From contig NZ_MRCD01000003.1 of the NCBI RefSeq assembly GCF_001904745.1, forward strand, positions 124,001-188,000: a stretch of DNA of 64,000 bases. Direction: 5' to 3'. Shown in pieces: positions 36,564 to 45,744 of this stretch. The stretch is from Calothrix sp. HK-06 (GTDB lineage: Bacteria; Cyanobacteriota; Cyanobacteriia; Cyanobacteriales; Nostocaceae). A model generated the notes under the pieces. It did not search any database and had not been told where the DNA came from. It saw only the letters and a list, made by a program, of their open reading frames with translations. The translations under genes were made by a program, and so were the position numbers. Within the stretch, counting starts at the first letter, position 1. Each line of letters starts with the position of its first letter.

Positions 36564-37448
36564 GTGGCTGTAAAACCAGATTGGTTGCGGGTAAAGGCGC
36601 CTCAATGGGAGCGTGTCGGTAGTGTTAAAGAAATATTGCGGGATTTAGCTTTAAATACAGTTTGTGAGGAAGCGTCGTGTCCGAATATTGGTGAGTGCTT
36701 TAATGCAGGAACCGCAACGTTTCTAATTATGGGACCCGCTTGCACACGCGCTTGTCCTTATTGCGATATCGATTTTGAGAAAAAACCCAAACCTCTCGAC
36801 CCTACTGAACCCGAACGCTTGGCAGAAGCAGTGCGTCGCATGAAGCTTAACCATGTGGTAATTACTTCGGTAAACCGTGATGATTTACCTGATGGAGGCG
36901 CCTCTCAGTTTGTAAAATGTATCGAAAATATCCGCACATTATCACCTCACACTACTATCGAATTATTAATTCCCGACTTGTGTGGAAACTGGGAAGCGTT
37001 AGAAATAATTCTCTCTTCAAAACCCGAAGTTCTCAACCATAATACAGAAACCATTCCACGCTTGTATCGTCGTGTGCGTCCACAAGCAAATTACGAGCGC
37101 ACCCTAGAATTACTCAAGCGCAGTCGTGAAATTGCACCTTGGGTTTATACAAAATCTGGCATTATGGTGGGACTTGGTGAAACCGACGAAGAAATTCGTC
37201 AAGCTATGCAAGATTTACGCGCAGTCGATTGCGATATTCTAACCATCGGGCAATATCTACAGCCTAGTCAAAAACATCTACAAGTTAATGACTTCGTTCG
37301 TCCCGAACAATTTGATGCATGGCAAGCATTCGGTGAAGAAATCGGTTTTTTACAAGTTGTTTCATCACCATTGACACGTAGTTCGTACCATGCAGAACAA
37401 GTTCGAGAATTGATACAGCGCTATCCTCGATTTAAAGAAAAATTTTGA
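36564..37448 (+). CDS. lipA: Lipoyl synthase
   Basis: A 294-aa radical SAM enzyme that inserts two sulfur atoms into octanoyl groups on 2-oxoacid dehydrogenases and the glycine cleavage H protein. Both iron-sulfur clusters are visible: the auxiliary cluster motif [12 protein letters not shown] and the SAM cluster [11 protein letters not shown]; the C-terminal RSSYHAEQV carries the conserved Ser region. The start is GTG 36564 or TTG 36558 ([19 protein letters not shown]); no ATG fits. Cyanobacteria often carry two lipA copies, so this may be one of a pair. It is the last gene before the GGCGCC-free segment. Two GGCGCC sites lie in its first half. Confidence 0.95.
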   Translation: MAVKPDWLRVKAPQWERVGSVKEILRDLALNTVCEEASCPNIGECFNAGTATFLIMGPACTRACPYCDIDFEKKPKPLDPTEPERLAEAVRRMKLNHVVITSVNRDDLPDGGASQFVKCIENIRTLSPHTTIELLIPDLCGNWEALEIILSSKPEVLNHNTETIPRLYRRVRPQANYERTLELLKRSREIAPWVYTKSGIMVGLGETDEEIRQAMQDLRAVDCDILTIGQYLQPSQKHLQVNDFVRPEQFDAWQAFGEEIGFLQVVSSPLTRSSYHAEQVRELIQRYPRFKEKF

Positions 37449-37557
37449 GTTAGGAGTTAATAGTGAGAAGTTAGAAGTAAGTTACTACTCTTACTTTTGA
37501 TGGTATCCGTAAAAAGCCTATTGCTTATCTCTCTACTACTTTTCTAAATACTTAAAA

Positions 37558-37596
37558 TTTACCCCTTCTTAGTTTTTTGTACTATCAAGGGGTAAA
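37558..37596 (-). terminator. Hairpin at the end of the protease operon
   Basis: Perfect 10-bp arms TTTACCCCTT (37558-37567) and AAGGGGTAAA (37587-37596), 34 nt beyond the stop codon of the last minus-strand gene at 37630. It could end the operon and, from the other side, lipA. Only a short T-rich tail follows. Confidence 0.5.
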
Positions 37597-37629
37597 ACAC
37601 CTCAGATACACAATTTATTCCTATGATGG

Positions 37630-37977
37630 TCAAGAGGTCATAACAAACTTCTGGAAAGTAGAGTCCCAAGTGTAGCCATAAAGTAGTGCTTTAGCCCAAG
37701 TATCTATAACTTTGTCCCCACCTAAGCCAGCACGATAAATAGCTAATACGAACAGACCCAGTACCATGCTTCCAAGCATAGCTTTGACGTAAGGTTTTGC
37801 TAATTCCCACGCTTTCTTTATCCAATCACCGACACTCTTACTTGTGTCCTCTCTAATATCCTTCATCCATTTGACAAAGACTGGCATTAAAACACTGATC
37901 AATATTCCAATAACAACCCAAAAATATAGTTCTAGTTCTGTCATGTGCTTTTGTGGCTTTCTAACGCGCCAAAACAT
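37630..37977 (-). CDS. Small membrane protein with two helices, last gene of the CHAT/C25 operon
   Basis: A 115-aa protein with no family I recognise. A first membrane helix spans about residues 16-35 (LYFWVVIGILISVLMPVFVK) and a second about 67-85 (AMLGSMVLGLFVLAIYRAG); a basic, amphipathic stretch lies between (KWMKDIREDTSKSVGDWIKK). Its ATG overlaps the stop codon of the upstream CHAT gene by one base (TAATG), so translation is coupled and the two products are made together. This fits a membrane effector or anchor controlled by the upstream proteases; that role is inference. It contains no GGCGCC. Confidence 0.8.
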   Translation of the reverse strand: MFWRVRKPQKHMTELELYFWVVIGILISVLMPVFVKWMKDIREDTSKSVGDWIKKAWELAKPYVKAMLGSMVLGLFVLAIYRAGLGGDKVIDTWAKALLYGYTWDSTFQKFVMTS

Positions 37978-40493
37978 TACGAAATTTCTTCGTCATCTGC
38001 AATTATACATAAAGTAGAGTCTCCATAAAGTACTAATGATGCCCAGGTAATAGAGTTGGGTTTTTTCGCATGAGCTAACTTTGCACGTCTCAAGCATTCT
38101 CCAATAGGATGATGCTCCTTTAATAACGCATTGTAATACTCTGTAGCTAAACTAGAGGCTTCACGGTCATCGATACTCCATAAAGGGCTAATGTAACCTG
38201 CTGCACCAGCGCGAATAAAGGCTGCTGCCAGACCTGTAAAGCGTGATGAAACACTCTTTATACGTCCAGCAGAACAAGCGTTAGCGTATATAATTGGACT
38301 TTGATTCAAGTCAAGCAGAAACCGCACGTCAGAGGCAGTTAATACGCCATCTCTTAGCAATAATCCACTTCGACCTGGTAGTACATTGTCAAAGAAAGCA
38401 TGACCAGTATAATGCACAATATCATAGTTTTCACGTAATGCAGAAAGTAAGTTTTCTCGTATCGGTAACTTAGCACCCCTCCGCTCACTATTGAGATGTT
38501 CTACCTTTGGCTGGAGTGCTTTTTTCCCAACTACTATGTTGTCTAATTTGACTTGATTATTGCTGATAGTTGTTACTTCTTTGCCCTCGAAAAGCTCTGC
38601 AATTTTCATTGCCTCTTGAGCGCTAAAAAAAAGGTCATCGGTAGGATTAGAACAGAGTAGCACGTTAATCTCAGTCTGAATTTTGGTGCGAGGATAAAAA
38701 AACGAGATATTACTTGTCAAATTAGTTTCGTAGAAGTTAATACTAGAGATATGACCAATAGCGTAACGCAGTCCCCAAAAGCGAGCAAGGTCTTTGGTAT
38801 TGACATCGCTTTCATCGTCGCTTTCGCGGTTCGATTGAAATGCAGCAGAGTTATGGCTCTCACGAATCAACTCTACAGGTAAGCTTGGATCGTGTATAAA
38901 AAATGTTAAAAACTGGGGACATAATTGATGAAGTGCTTTACGCATGGCAAAAGGCACTAGACTTTCGTAAAGTACTTCACCCGTTTTATAGATACTATTG
39001 TGCAACTGCTTTTGAAAATCACGATATTTTTTGTTCAAACTATCCTGCTGTCCTATTTGTTTAGCTGTATCATCGAAGCCTTGACCATCTACACTATCTT
39101 CCTTCTGCTCAAATAAGGTTCGTTGATTTTGCTGCTTGTCCTCCTTCAGCTTAATTTTTTCGATATAAAGATTATTGAGGTTATTAAGTTGATCATCAAT
39201 TTTGTCCATCAAGGAACCAATGTAGTAGCTTGTCTCAGGAGGTAGTGGTTGTAACAGAAGAAGAGGCGCAGTTCGTCGAGCTGCGAACGCAGCAGCATCA
39301 ATAAGATAGTGTGGTATTGTATCATCATTACTGTAATCAGCTATAACAGCTAGGTTCCTAGAAATGACTTTTTCTGACTTATATTTTTCTTGGAATTGAT
39401 AAATAAAGTTGCGGCGTTCCTGTTCAGGCAAACTCCAATAAACTTCATGTACATCCCCAATAGCTCGAAAATTTTTACGTCGCAATTGGTCTGATATATC
39501 TAGCACTCTATTACAGTAATGGTACAAAGTTCGCATCCCAGGCAAATCTAAAAATGTAAAGAAAAATTCTCGTCCTTCATCGCGTGTTAAGGCATTTAGA
39601 AGCATCCAATCAAGATAGCGGTAAGTTAGCAGCATGACACCTGCTTGTTCTGAGGCAGTAAAATGGTCGCTAGCTGGAATTCCTCGCACAGTGACTGTGT
39701 GGTCAAACTTTCTTTGCTCTCGCTGCAATTTACAGACGGACTCTTCTAGTAACTTTTCGAGCTTTCTAGTTGATCCAACTAGCCATACCTCTGTCTTCTT
39801 AGAGTCTTCTAACAAGGTACTTATGAATTTATCAACAATATCCCTAGCATTTTGAGTATCTTGTTCGCTCATGTAAACCAAAGTTCCTTGAACGTAAGCC
39901 GCTAGAGGTACTAACGCACAGGCAATTTGAGGTATCTCAGGAACCACGATAAAAATACGGGGCAAGATTAATTTACTCGCCGATTGTGATTCTATCCTGG
40001 TCTTCAGTTCTGTATCTAACTTTAACCATTTAAGTGCCGAATTTTCTTTTGATTCAAGTTGAGCAAGGCAAAAATCATCAAGCTGATTATATGTTTTACT
40101 GAGAGACCGAGACGCTTGTGCCCGTTCCCAGCAGTTACCTAGCATAGCTTCCAGATTTTTCTTGTCTAATTGGGTTAGCTTATCTTCTTTTTTTTTACTC
40201 AAAACTATAATGCGTTCTACAGTTGGCAAACGGTGTAAGAAATCATAAATCTGATCGCTTAATATACCACCTGGCGTGTACCAAAGCATGGGGGCATAGT
40301 TACGAATAGCATACAACTCGGCAAAACTTTGTGAGTCTTTTAAATCAGTGTCTGAAGTCCCTGCAAACCGCGTACTACGAGTTGCAGCCCAAGTCGCTAG
40401 TTGCCAGTTATCTGTAGGTACTAAATAAACGTGCCTACTATACCTAGAATAAATATTAGACGAGCTAGAATCCCAAGATTTAAAATCCATCAT
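37977..40493 (-). CDS. Large CHAT domain protein (838 aa)
   Basis: An 838-aa protein. The C-terminal CHAT domain (about 630-835) has the complete dyad: His698 in IVHYTGHAFFD and Cys740 in IIYANACSAGR, then RAGAAGYISPLWSIDD and LVLYGDSTL. The first 430 residues carry units of the form 'AP(L/M)LL.. then hydrophobic RI(V/I)V' (RNYAPMLWYTPGGILSDQIY, RTAPLLLLQPLPPETSYYIG, KTEVWLVGSTRKLEKLL) that are shared with the next CHAT protein and recall CWB2-type repeats. A charged coiled coil (about 445-500) links the parts. An AAGGAGA precedes ATG 40493 by a good spacing, 11 nt after the upstream gene. No signal peptide. The substrate is unknown. Confidence 0.9.
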   Translation of the reverse strand: MMDFKSWDSSSSNIYSRYSRHVYLVPTDNWQLATWAATRSTRFAGTSDTDLKDSQSFAELYAIRNYAPMLWYTPGGILSDQIYDFLHRLPTVERIIVLSKKKEDKLTQLDKKNLEAMLGNCWERAQASRSLSKTYNQLDDFCLAQLESKENSALKWLKLDTELKTRIESQSASKLILPRIFIVVPEIPQIACALVPLAAYVQGTLVYMSEQDTQNARDIVDKFISTLLEDSKKTEVWLVGSTRKLEKLLEESVCKLQREQRKFDHTVTVRGIPASDHFTASEQAGVMLLTYRYLDWMLLNALTRDEGREFFFTFLDLPGMRTLYHYCNRVLDISDQLRRKNFRAIGDVHEVYWSLPEQERRNFIYQFQEKYKSEKVISRNLAVIADYSNDDTIPHYLIDAAAFAARRTAPLLLLQPLPPETSYYIGSLMDKIDDQLNNLNNLYIEKIKLKEDKQQNQRTLFEQKEDSVDGQGFDDTAKQIGQQDSLNKKYRDFQKQLHNSIYKTGEVLYESLVPFAMRKALHQLCPQFLTFFIHDPSLPVELIRESHNSAAFQSNRESDDESDVNTKDLARFWGLRYAIGHISSINFYETNLTSNISFFYPRTKIQTEINVLLCSNPTDDLFFSAQEAMKIAELFEGKEVTTISNNQVKLDNIVVGKKALQPKVEHLNSERRGAKLPIRENLLSALRENYDIVHYTGHAFFDNVLPGRSGLLLRDGVLTASDVRFLLDLNQSPIIYANACSAGRIKSVSSRFTGLAAAFIRAGAAGYISPLWSIDDREASSLATEYYNALLKEHHPIGECLRRAKLAHAKKPNSITWASLVLYGDSTLCIIADDEEIS

Positions 40494-40504
40494 CTTTCTC
40501 CTTA

Positions 40505-43500
40505 TTATGAACTTCTTTTAAGTTGCAACAAGCGTTTAGCTGTGCCAGGGTGGTGTTTTATTAAATACTCCAGTGGGTAGAGGCGTAAAGTTGGATCGCC
40601 GTAAATGACATAACTAAGTACTCGATAATCCAAGTATTTTTGATTCTTCTTGTCTTGTATGCTATCGATTTTGGCTAGCAAAGCTGCTTCACCAATAGAA
40701 CAGCCTTGTTTCAAATAGCTATACCAATAACCAGCGTACAAAATAGCAGTATCATCCATGATTTGCCAAAGTGGAGCCATTACAGCAGCTGCCCCAATAT
40801 GAATAAAAGAGGAAGAGACACCCATAATCACTTCGCTAGTTTCTGCTGTCATACTCTTTTCGGGTGTCTCTTCTACTGTTTCTGTATCCAATTGCCCATC
40901 ATCTTCCAGTTGTACACGCCCTTTGTTACCAGGGAAGCAGGCGTTAATAAAAACTATAGGATGCGCTCCTAGTTTTGTATGATACTTAATTTCTAGCGCG
41001 TTAAGAGATTCCCAATTTGTTTTATACTCAGGATTGTAAAGACAAATTCCACTACGCTGAGGCTGTTTTTTGTCCTGATAGCCATGTCCGCAGAAGTGAA
41101 AAATATGTACTTGCTCTGCTAGTTTTTTACTTAAATTCTTCTTATTAATTTGCTCCAATCTACTTAGTGTCTTCAAATCGAATTGCTTGGCATCCCAATT
41201 CGAGCTGTTTTTCAGTATTGTCTTAACCAAAAAATACAAATAAAAACATTGAAAATTAAAAAAATTTTCTTCTTGTAAAGATGCAAAAATTGTCAGAGCA
41301 TAGTTGAGGAACCACTTCAACATACTAGGAACGACGCAACCCTTTAATGCTTTGTAAATTTCTTGTCTCTCTTCCTCCAATTTTAATTTACCTAATCCTG
41401 GTATATTTGCCATGCACAGTAACAGTCGCAACTTTTCTTGGCGTTGCAAATCATGGGCGTAGAGCATACCTGAAGCAGTAATAATACTAGTTTCATAAGC
41501 ATCGGTACCGCTCAAGTGAGCCATCGCATACTTTAGGAACATTGGTCCATTTGAATCAGAAATACATTCGTAAGGAATGTTGAGGTCGCTACTGTATAAA
41601 GCGACGGTTAAGGGCTTAAGAGACTGCATCGCAATAATGATATCTGAGGGAAAAACCAGACTTGTTAAGTCTGGGTCTTCTTCAATATCATTTTGGTAAG
41701 CTTCAATTGCAACCGCTTGTCTTGTCTGTTGTTTCTTGTTTTTGAATTGATACTCAAAATCTTGGACTCGTTTCTCAATAAATTTCTCCTTCTCTTCCTC
41801 TTTTATTGCAGGGAAAAAGAGTAAAGGTGCTTTGTGGTAGGCAGCCAAGCACGCTGCTGGGAAAATATTAAAGTTGCTGTTATTATCCTTCGTAAAGTCG
41901 CTGAGTACAACCATGTCATTCCAAACAGGAGATAAAACATCAAGCAATTGTTCATTTTCCTCAGCTAATTTTGTAAAATAATCTTTAAAGGAAGTAACAA
42001 ACTCCTCCCGTCTGATGAAAATCTCCTGGTAAAGCAATAGAAGTTGCTCTAGAACTTTTTCGTCTACTTCTTGTTCGGCAACTTTTTGTTCGGCCACTAC
42101 TGCCTGTATGCACGACCATAAGCGTTCTGCCCATTTACGATCTCGAATTGATGCAACGTAATTAAGAGTTATATTATTTATAGCTAATTCTGTATTATTT
42201 CGCTTTTCGCGTTCTGCACAACAGGTTTGTATTAACCAGTCAAAGAGCAAATGAGCTTTAAAAAGACGTGAGATGACAGATGAAGCAGTAACAGGATCAT
42301 GGTAGGGAATGCGTTCAATTTTAATTAAAACTTTTCGAGTGCTTTCCTTTGGCTGAATGCAAAAAGAACGAATAGCAGCTTCATCGGCAGCACTAAATCT
42401 TCCTACAATAAACAACCGTTTAACGCTATGGAATTCTAAATATCTTAGCGTATCGGTTGCTGTACAACTATGCCAAAGCAACACAGGTGCTGCCAGGTGG
42501 CGTGCCATAGGTACACAGGTAGCAGCAAGAAACTCAGCTTCATCAAACTCGGAAGAAACCAGAAAAGCATCGCGCTCGTGAATTTCTCCAGCAAAGAAAT
42601 CTCTAGCACTCTCCTCCTCCATAAACTGCCTTACAACTAAGGGAAGGAGGTCAGGATTAGGCACAAATGATACAGAAATAATTTTTTCAAGTTGGTGTAA
42701 ACGCCCAGATAATTCGTTGGCAATAATCATCCTTGCTTGGATGCTTCCCCGCAAAGCATTTACCTTGTCTTGGTAATACTCATTGCAGGTAAATAGCTGC
42801 AAACACAATTGCTGATTAGTTCCTTTGTCCAGCAGTGCGGTAAGTAAATTTTCAAGATCGTGATGCAAAACTTCCCCAATTACCACAATACGTTGCAAGC
42901 TAGACATATTGTGTAAAAAGCGCAGAATCTGATCAGGGAGAGGTTTTTCATTATCAAACCACAACAAAGGCGCAAAACGCCTGAAACCAAGATTACCTAA
43001 AACTTGATCGCGGCTGGTTTCCAAACGGTCAACCCAAGACATTGCAGCTGCTAAAGCTCCCTGCCAAAAAGCTTTTTGTCCATCAGGACGTGCTATTAAA
43101 AAAACCGTATTGCTTACCTGACTACCTAACAAAACATGATAAATTAAGTCAATTGTGATTTCCTGGATTTCACCAGCAGCAAATGTATCACTAAAAGAAA
43201 CTGTTGTGCTTTGTTCGCCATTCTCTTCTTTAGTAAGATAAATACTGCGAGGTATTTTTTTTATAAAGCTAAGAATAACTAGACGATTGTCAACACTGTC
43301 AATTTGTGTTTTATTTAGAGAAAAAACTAAGTTTCCACACAGACGTTGGCGGCGGTTTAGTTCTCCTTGTTCACAACGGCTCTTATTACCATTGTCCTGG
43401 TCATAAATGAAAGGAACACACGAAGGTAAAATAAACTGCCATTTAAACTTAGTACTACGTTTTTCCTTACTATCGTTCTTAAGTTGAAATTTTAAGGAAA

Positions 43501-43849
43501 TATGTACTTGAGAAAGATCGCAGTGTGTAATCTGTACAGTGCGACTTACAATAATTCCCTCAACTTGATTCCAACGCATAGGTTTTGACTCTGCCAACAC
43601 CCGCCCGTCACGTATTAAACTATTAACTGGGTTTCTTGGCAACTTATCCGCTTCGAGAACTTGTTCATTGTCATTAAATTGTAAACTTAAACTTTCATTT
43701 GAGAACTGCAATTCAGCGGCATAATTATAACTTGCAGGTAATTTGTGATTTTGAACACTAAATAGAGCATTGTTTTTGCATGTAACCGTTGCACCAGGTC
43801 CTTTAATTTCAAACTCTTCTGGTAAAACCTGGACATTTTTAAAATTCAT
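40505..43849 (-). CDS. Very large CHAT domain protein (1114 aa)
   Basis: An 1114-aa protein. Residues 1-240 are predicted beta-rich (possible Ig-like or sensor region). Residues 260-690 hold repeat units like those of the downstream CHAT protein (RRFAPLLWFDNEKPLPDQIL, QRIVVIGEVLHHDLENLL, LAAPVLLWHSC, KRLFIVGRFSAADEAAI, YHKAPLLFF). The C-terminal CHAT domain has His922 in IFHFCGHGYQD and Cys971 in IVFINACFPGN, with an acidic insert after the Cys (EDDGQLDTETVEETPEK) and the usual GAAAVMAPLW and VIYGDPTLRL end. It starts 99 nt after the 96-aa gene and 11 nt before the next CHAT gene. No membrane segment. The protease fold is certain; the substrate is unknown. Confidence 0.88.
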   Translation of the reverse strand: MNFKNVQVLPEEFEIKGPGATVTCKNNALFSVQNHKLPASYNYAAELQFSNESLSLQFNDNEQVLEADKLPRNPVNSLIRDGRVLAESKPMRWNQVEGIIVSRTVQITHCDLSQVHISLKFQLKNDSKEKRSTKFKWQFILPSCVPFIYDQDNGNKSRCEQGELNRRQRLCGNLVFSLNKTQIDSVDNRLVILSFIKKIPRSIYLTKEENGEQSTTVSFSDTFAAGEIQEITIDLIYHVLLGSQVSNTVFLIARPDGQKAFWQGALAAAMSWVDRLETSRDQVLGNLGFRRFAPLLWFDNEKPLPDQILRFLHNMSSLQRIVVIGEVLHHDLENLLTALLDKGTNQQLCLQLFTCNEYYQDKVNALRGSIQARMIIANELSGRLHQLEKIISVSFVPNPDLLPLVVRQFMEEESARDFFAGEIHERDAFLVSSEFDEAEFLAATCVPMARHLAAPVLLWHSCTATDTLRYLEFHSVKRLFIVGRFSAADEAAIRSFCIQPKESTRKVLIKIERIPYHDPVTASSVISRLFKAHLLFDWLIQTCCAEREKRNNTELAINNITLNYVASIRDRKWAERLWSCIQAVVAEQKVAEQEVDEKVLEQLLLLYQEIFIRREEFVTSFKDYFTKLAEENEQLLDVLSPVWNDMVVLSDFTKDNNSNFNIFPAACLAAYHKAPLLFFPAIKEEEKEKFIEKRVQDFEYQFKNKKQQTRQAVAIEAYQNDIEEDPDLTSLVFPSDIIIAMQSLKPLTVALYSSDLNIPYECISDSNGPMFLKYAMAHLSGTDAYETSIITASGMLYAHDLQRQEKLRLLLCMANIPGLGKLKLEEERQEIYKALKGCVVPSMLKWFLNYALTIFASLQEENFFNFQCFYLYFLVKTILKNSSNWDAKQFDLKTLSRLEQINKKNLSKKLAEQVHIFHFCGHGYQDKKQPQRSGICLYNPEYKTNWESLNALEIKYHTKLGAHPIVFINACFPGNKGRVQLEDDGQLDTETVEETPEKSMTAETSEVIMGVSSSFIHIGAAAVMAPLWQIMDDTAILYAGYWYSYLKQGCSIGEAALLAKIDSIQDKKNQKYLDYRVLSYVIYGDPTLRLYPLEYLIKHHPGTAKRLLQLKRSS

Positions 43850-43948
43850 AAAATATAACTTGTAATAATTTTACCTTCGCACCCTGTGATTAAAACATTA
43901 ACTTTATATCAACTGGAGTTTTTTATTTACACGAGTTTTAGTCTATGT

Positions 43949-44239
43949 TTACTTACTTTCAATAATGTACTGTAGCTCACCATCGTTATCTGTTACTATA
44001 ACGATTGTTTTGTCAAAAGGCTGGTCTTCCGATTCTTGCTGCTTAAAAATAAATTGATGTTCTAATGGTATAGCATTTATTTCCCTTTCTGTAACTAAAC
44101 TACCACGACTACGGCGCAAATGACGGAGCCGACTTTCAGAATGTCCTGTTATGATTTCTGGATCAATATTAATTAAATCTGGGAACTGCTGTGTCAATAT
44201 TTCTTCTCGAATACGTTTTTTGATTTCTTCTAGTTCCAT
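43949..44239 (-). CDS. Small charged hypothetical protein in the protease operon (96 aa)
   Basis: A 96-aa soluble protein of unknown family. The N-terminus is a charged helix (MELEEIKKRIREEILTQQF), the middle has a basic stretch (ESRLRHLRRSRG), and the C-terminal third looks like two or three strands (TIVIVTDNDGELQYIIE). A GAGGAAA ribosome site lies just before ATG 44239, 12 nt after the stop of the C25 gene. The basic region, rich in Arg, is a possible cleavage site for a gingipain-like (Arg/Lys-specific clan) protease, so it might be a substrate, inhibitor or propeptide-like partner; this is inference only. Confidence 0.72.
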   Translation of the reverse strand: MELEEIKKRIREEILTQQFPDLINIDPEIITGHSESRLRHLRRSRGSLVTEREINAIPLEHQFIFKQQESEDQPFDKTIVIVTDNDGELQYIIESK

Positions 44240-44251
44240 ATGCTATTTCCT

Positions 44252-45343
44252 CTAAGTAGGCTTAAAACACAACATGGGGTCTCCAAGTAGCACTAATCCT
44301 AAAACATTCTTTTCGTCGTAGGCATTGTTAATGATGTAACGTTTTTTTGCATTCTGTAAAGCATCACCAAAACGGGTGCCTGGAATGCGGCACAGCTGGT
44401 AAATAAGTTCAAAAAAAAGCATGTCGATACCGCTAGCGCCCGAAGGCTCAGAATTTTTGAGAGTAACAGCATAGCTTTTGACTGTTGAGCCAAAAAAGGC
44501 TGCCGCTCCCTGCTTGAGAGCGCAAAGGGCTAAACTATTTGTTGGCGTGCGATTGTTATGTATTGCTGAAGCATGACAAGCTTCGCAAAATATAACACTA
44601 TTCGTTAAACTAATTTGGCTTAACAATTTATAATCAACTAATTTTGGATGTTGAATTGGAAAATCTAATAAACGTCGTTCACCTCGCCAAATTGCTTGAC
44701 TTCGGTCGCCATGTAAGTTGAAAAAGAGTATTCCTCCTGGCGAGGGAAAATAATCAGCATTTATGATATCGCTTGTCTCAAGACTTAGCGGGGGAGACAG
44801 ATAAAAGTTTTTACAAGTATTATCAATACGGGAATACATATTGCTGGAAGTATTTTCCCATGATTGTGCGGAGAAACCAGCATGTTGCTCAACCAAAGGA
44901 ATTCCACCTGAACGATGGATAGACACCGCTCGTTGTATTTGCTCTAATAAAAGTTCTTCGGTATTTCCAGCATCCGGTAAACGTCCTACTGCTATTTCCG
45001 GACAGTGTTCATAACCATCTTCGTTGAAATCAACATAATAGCTGTCTGAAAAAACATGCTTGTCAAGAGCTTTGTCTGTGGTTTTGTCAGGACAGCAGTA
45101 AAAAGGAATAATATCATCCCCACCTAAAAAAAGCAGATATTTGGCTGAGTGCTTATCATGTAAAGTGCGAATATTATATTTAATTTCTTTAGGGTCTGAT
45201 GTCTCGACTAAAAATAAATTAGCGTCAATGCCTGCTTGATCAAGAGCATCTAGATAACTCTCCAAAGATTTGTGTATTTTTTCCCAACCATCAGCCCCAT
45301 ATTTATTTTTAAGCTTTGAACGATTAGTAACGATTAGCTCCAT
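44252..45343 (-). CDS. C25 (gingipain-like) cysteine peptidase domain protein, first gene of the operon
   Basis: A 363-aa protein of the clan CD C25 fold. Typical features are LLFLGGDDIIPF, EIAVGRLPDA, the catalytic His211 in FFNLHGDRSQ and Cys256 in IFCEACHASA, then GAAAFFGSTVKSY and the GLVLLGDPMLCF end. It has no signal peptide or propeptide, unlike secreted gingipains, so it should act in the cytosol. It heads a minus-strand operon with two CHAT proteins; C25 and CHAT are both caspase relatives. A protease cascade in which one activates another is plausible but not shown. No GGCGCC site is present in this or the next four genes. Confidence 0.88.
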   Translation of the reverse strand: MELIVTNRSKLKNKYGADGWEKIHKSLESYLDALDQAGIDANLFLVETSDPKEIKYNIRTLHDKHSAKYLLFLGGDDIIPFYCCPDKTTDKALDKHVFSDSYYVDFNEDGYEHCPEIAVGRLPDAGNTEELLLEQIQRAVSIHRSGGIPLVEQHAGFSAQSWENTSSNMYSRIDNTCKNFYLSPPLSLETSDIINADYFPSPGGILFFNLHGDRSQAIWRGERRLLDFPIQHPKLVDYKLLSQISLTNSVIFCEACHASAIHNNRTPTNSLALCALKQGAAAFFGSTVKSYAVTLKNSEPSGASGIDMLFFELIYQLCRIPGTRFGDALQNAKKRYIINNAYDEKNVLGLVLLGDPMLCFKPT

Positions 45344-45744
45344 AGTATCTATACCTTTTTGTTTGGGCTAATAGTAATTGATAGAATAAATATTAACACA
45401 ACGTAAGAAAAAACTTTTACTTGAAAAAGTGACTAAAAGATAATATTTATTAAGATATACCTCAAGTCAATTTACAATAATCGAGGCTTGCTACTCAGGA
45501 CTTTTAACTTCTAACTAATGACTACTGGTTCGCTCATTTATTGTTGAGTTTGAGAAATTACCGAAAATCATATAATCTAGATATCATAATGGTTTGAGCG
45601 ATTTACCTAAATTTACCTTGAACTACCATCCCGCTTTAAAAACTCTATTTTTATGCAATGGTGCAAATTCGACACGAGAGTATTTTTGTATTATAAGCTA
45701 GAACCCCGATTAAATCGTTTACCTTTTTCCTAACTCAATTTAAA
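45344..45744. promoter_or_regulatory. Divergent spacer between the protease operon and gpsA
   Basis: About 400 bp of AT-rich DNA that must hold the operon promoter (minus) and the gpsA promoter (plus). It has an ACTTTT-N6-AAAAGT inverted repeat near 45414-45431 and a copy of the AACTTCTAACT tandem-repeat family near 45500. That family also flanks the other end of the operon (37447-37480). I cannot identify clear -35/-10 pairs and see no gene. Confidence 0.4.
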
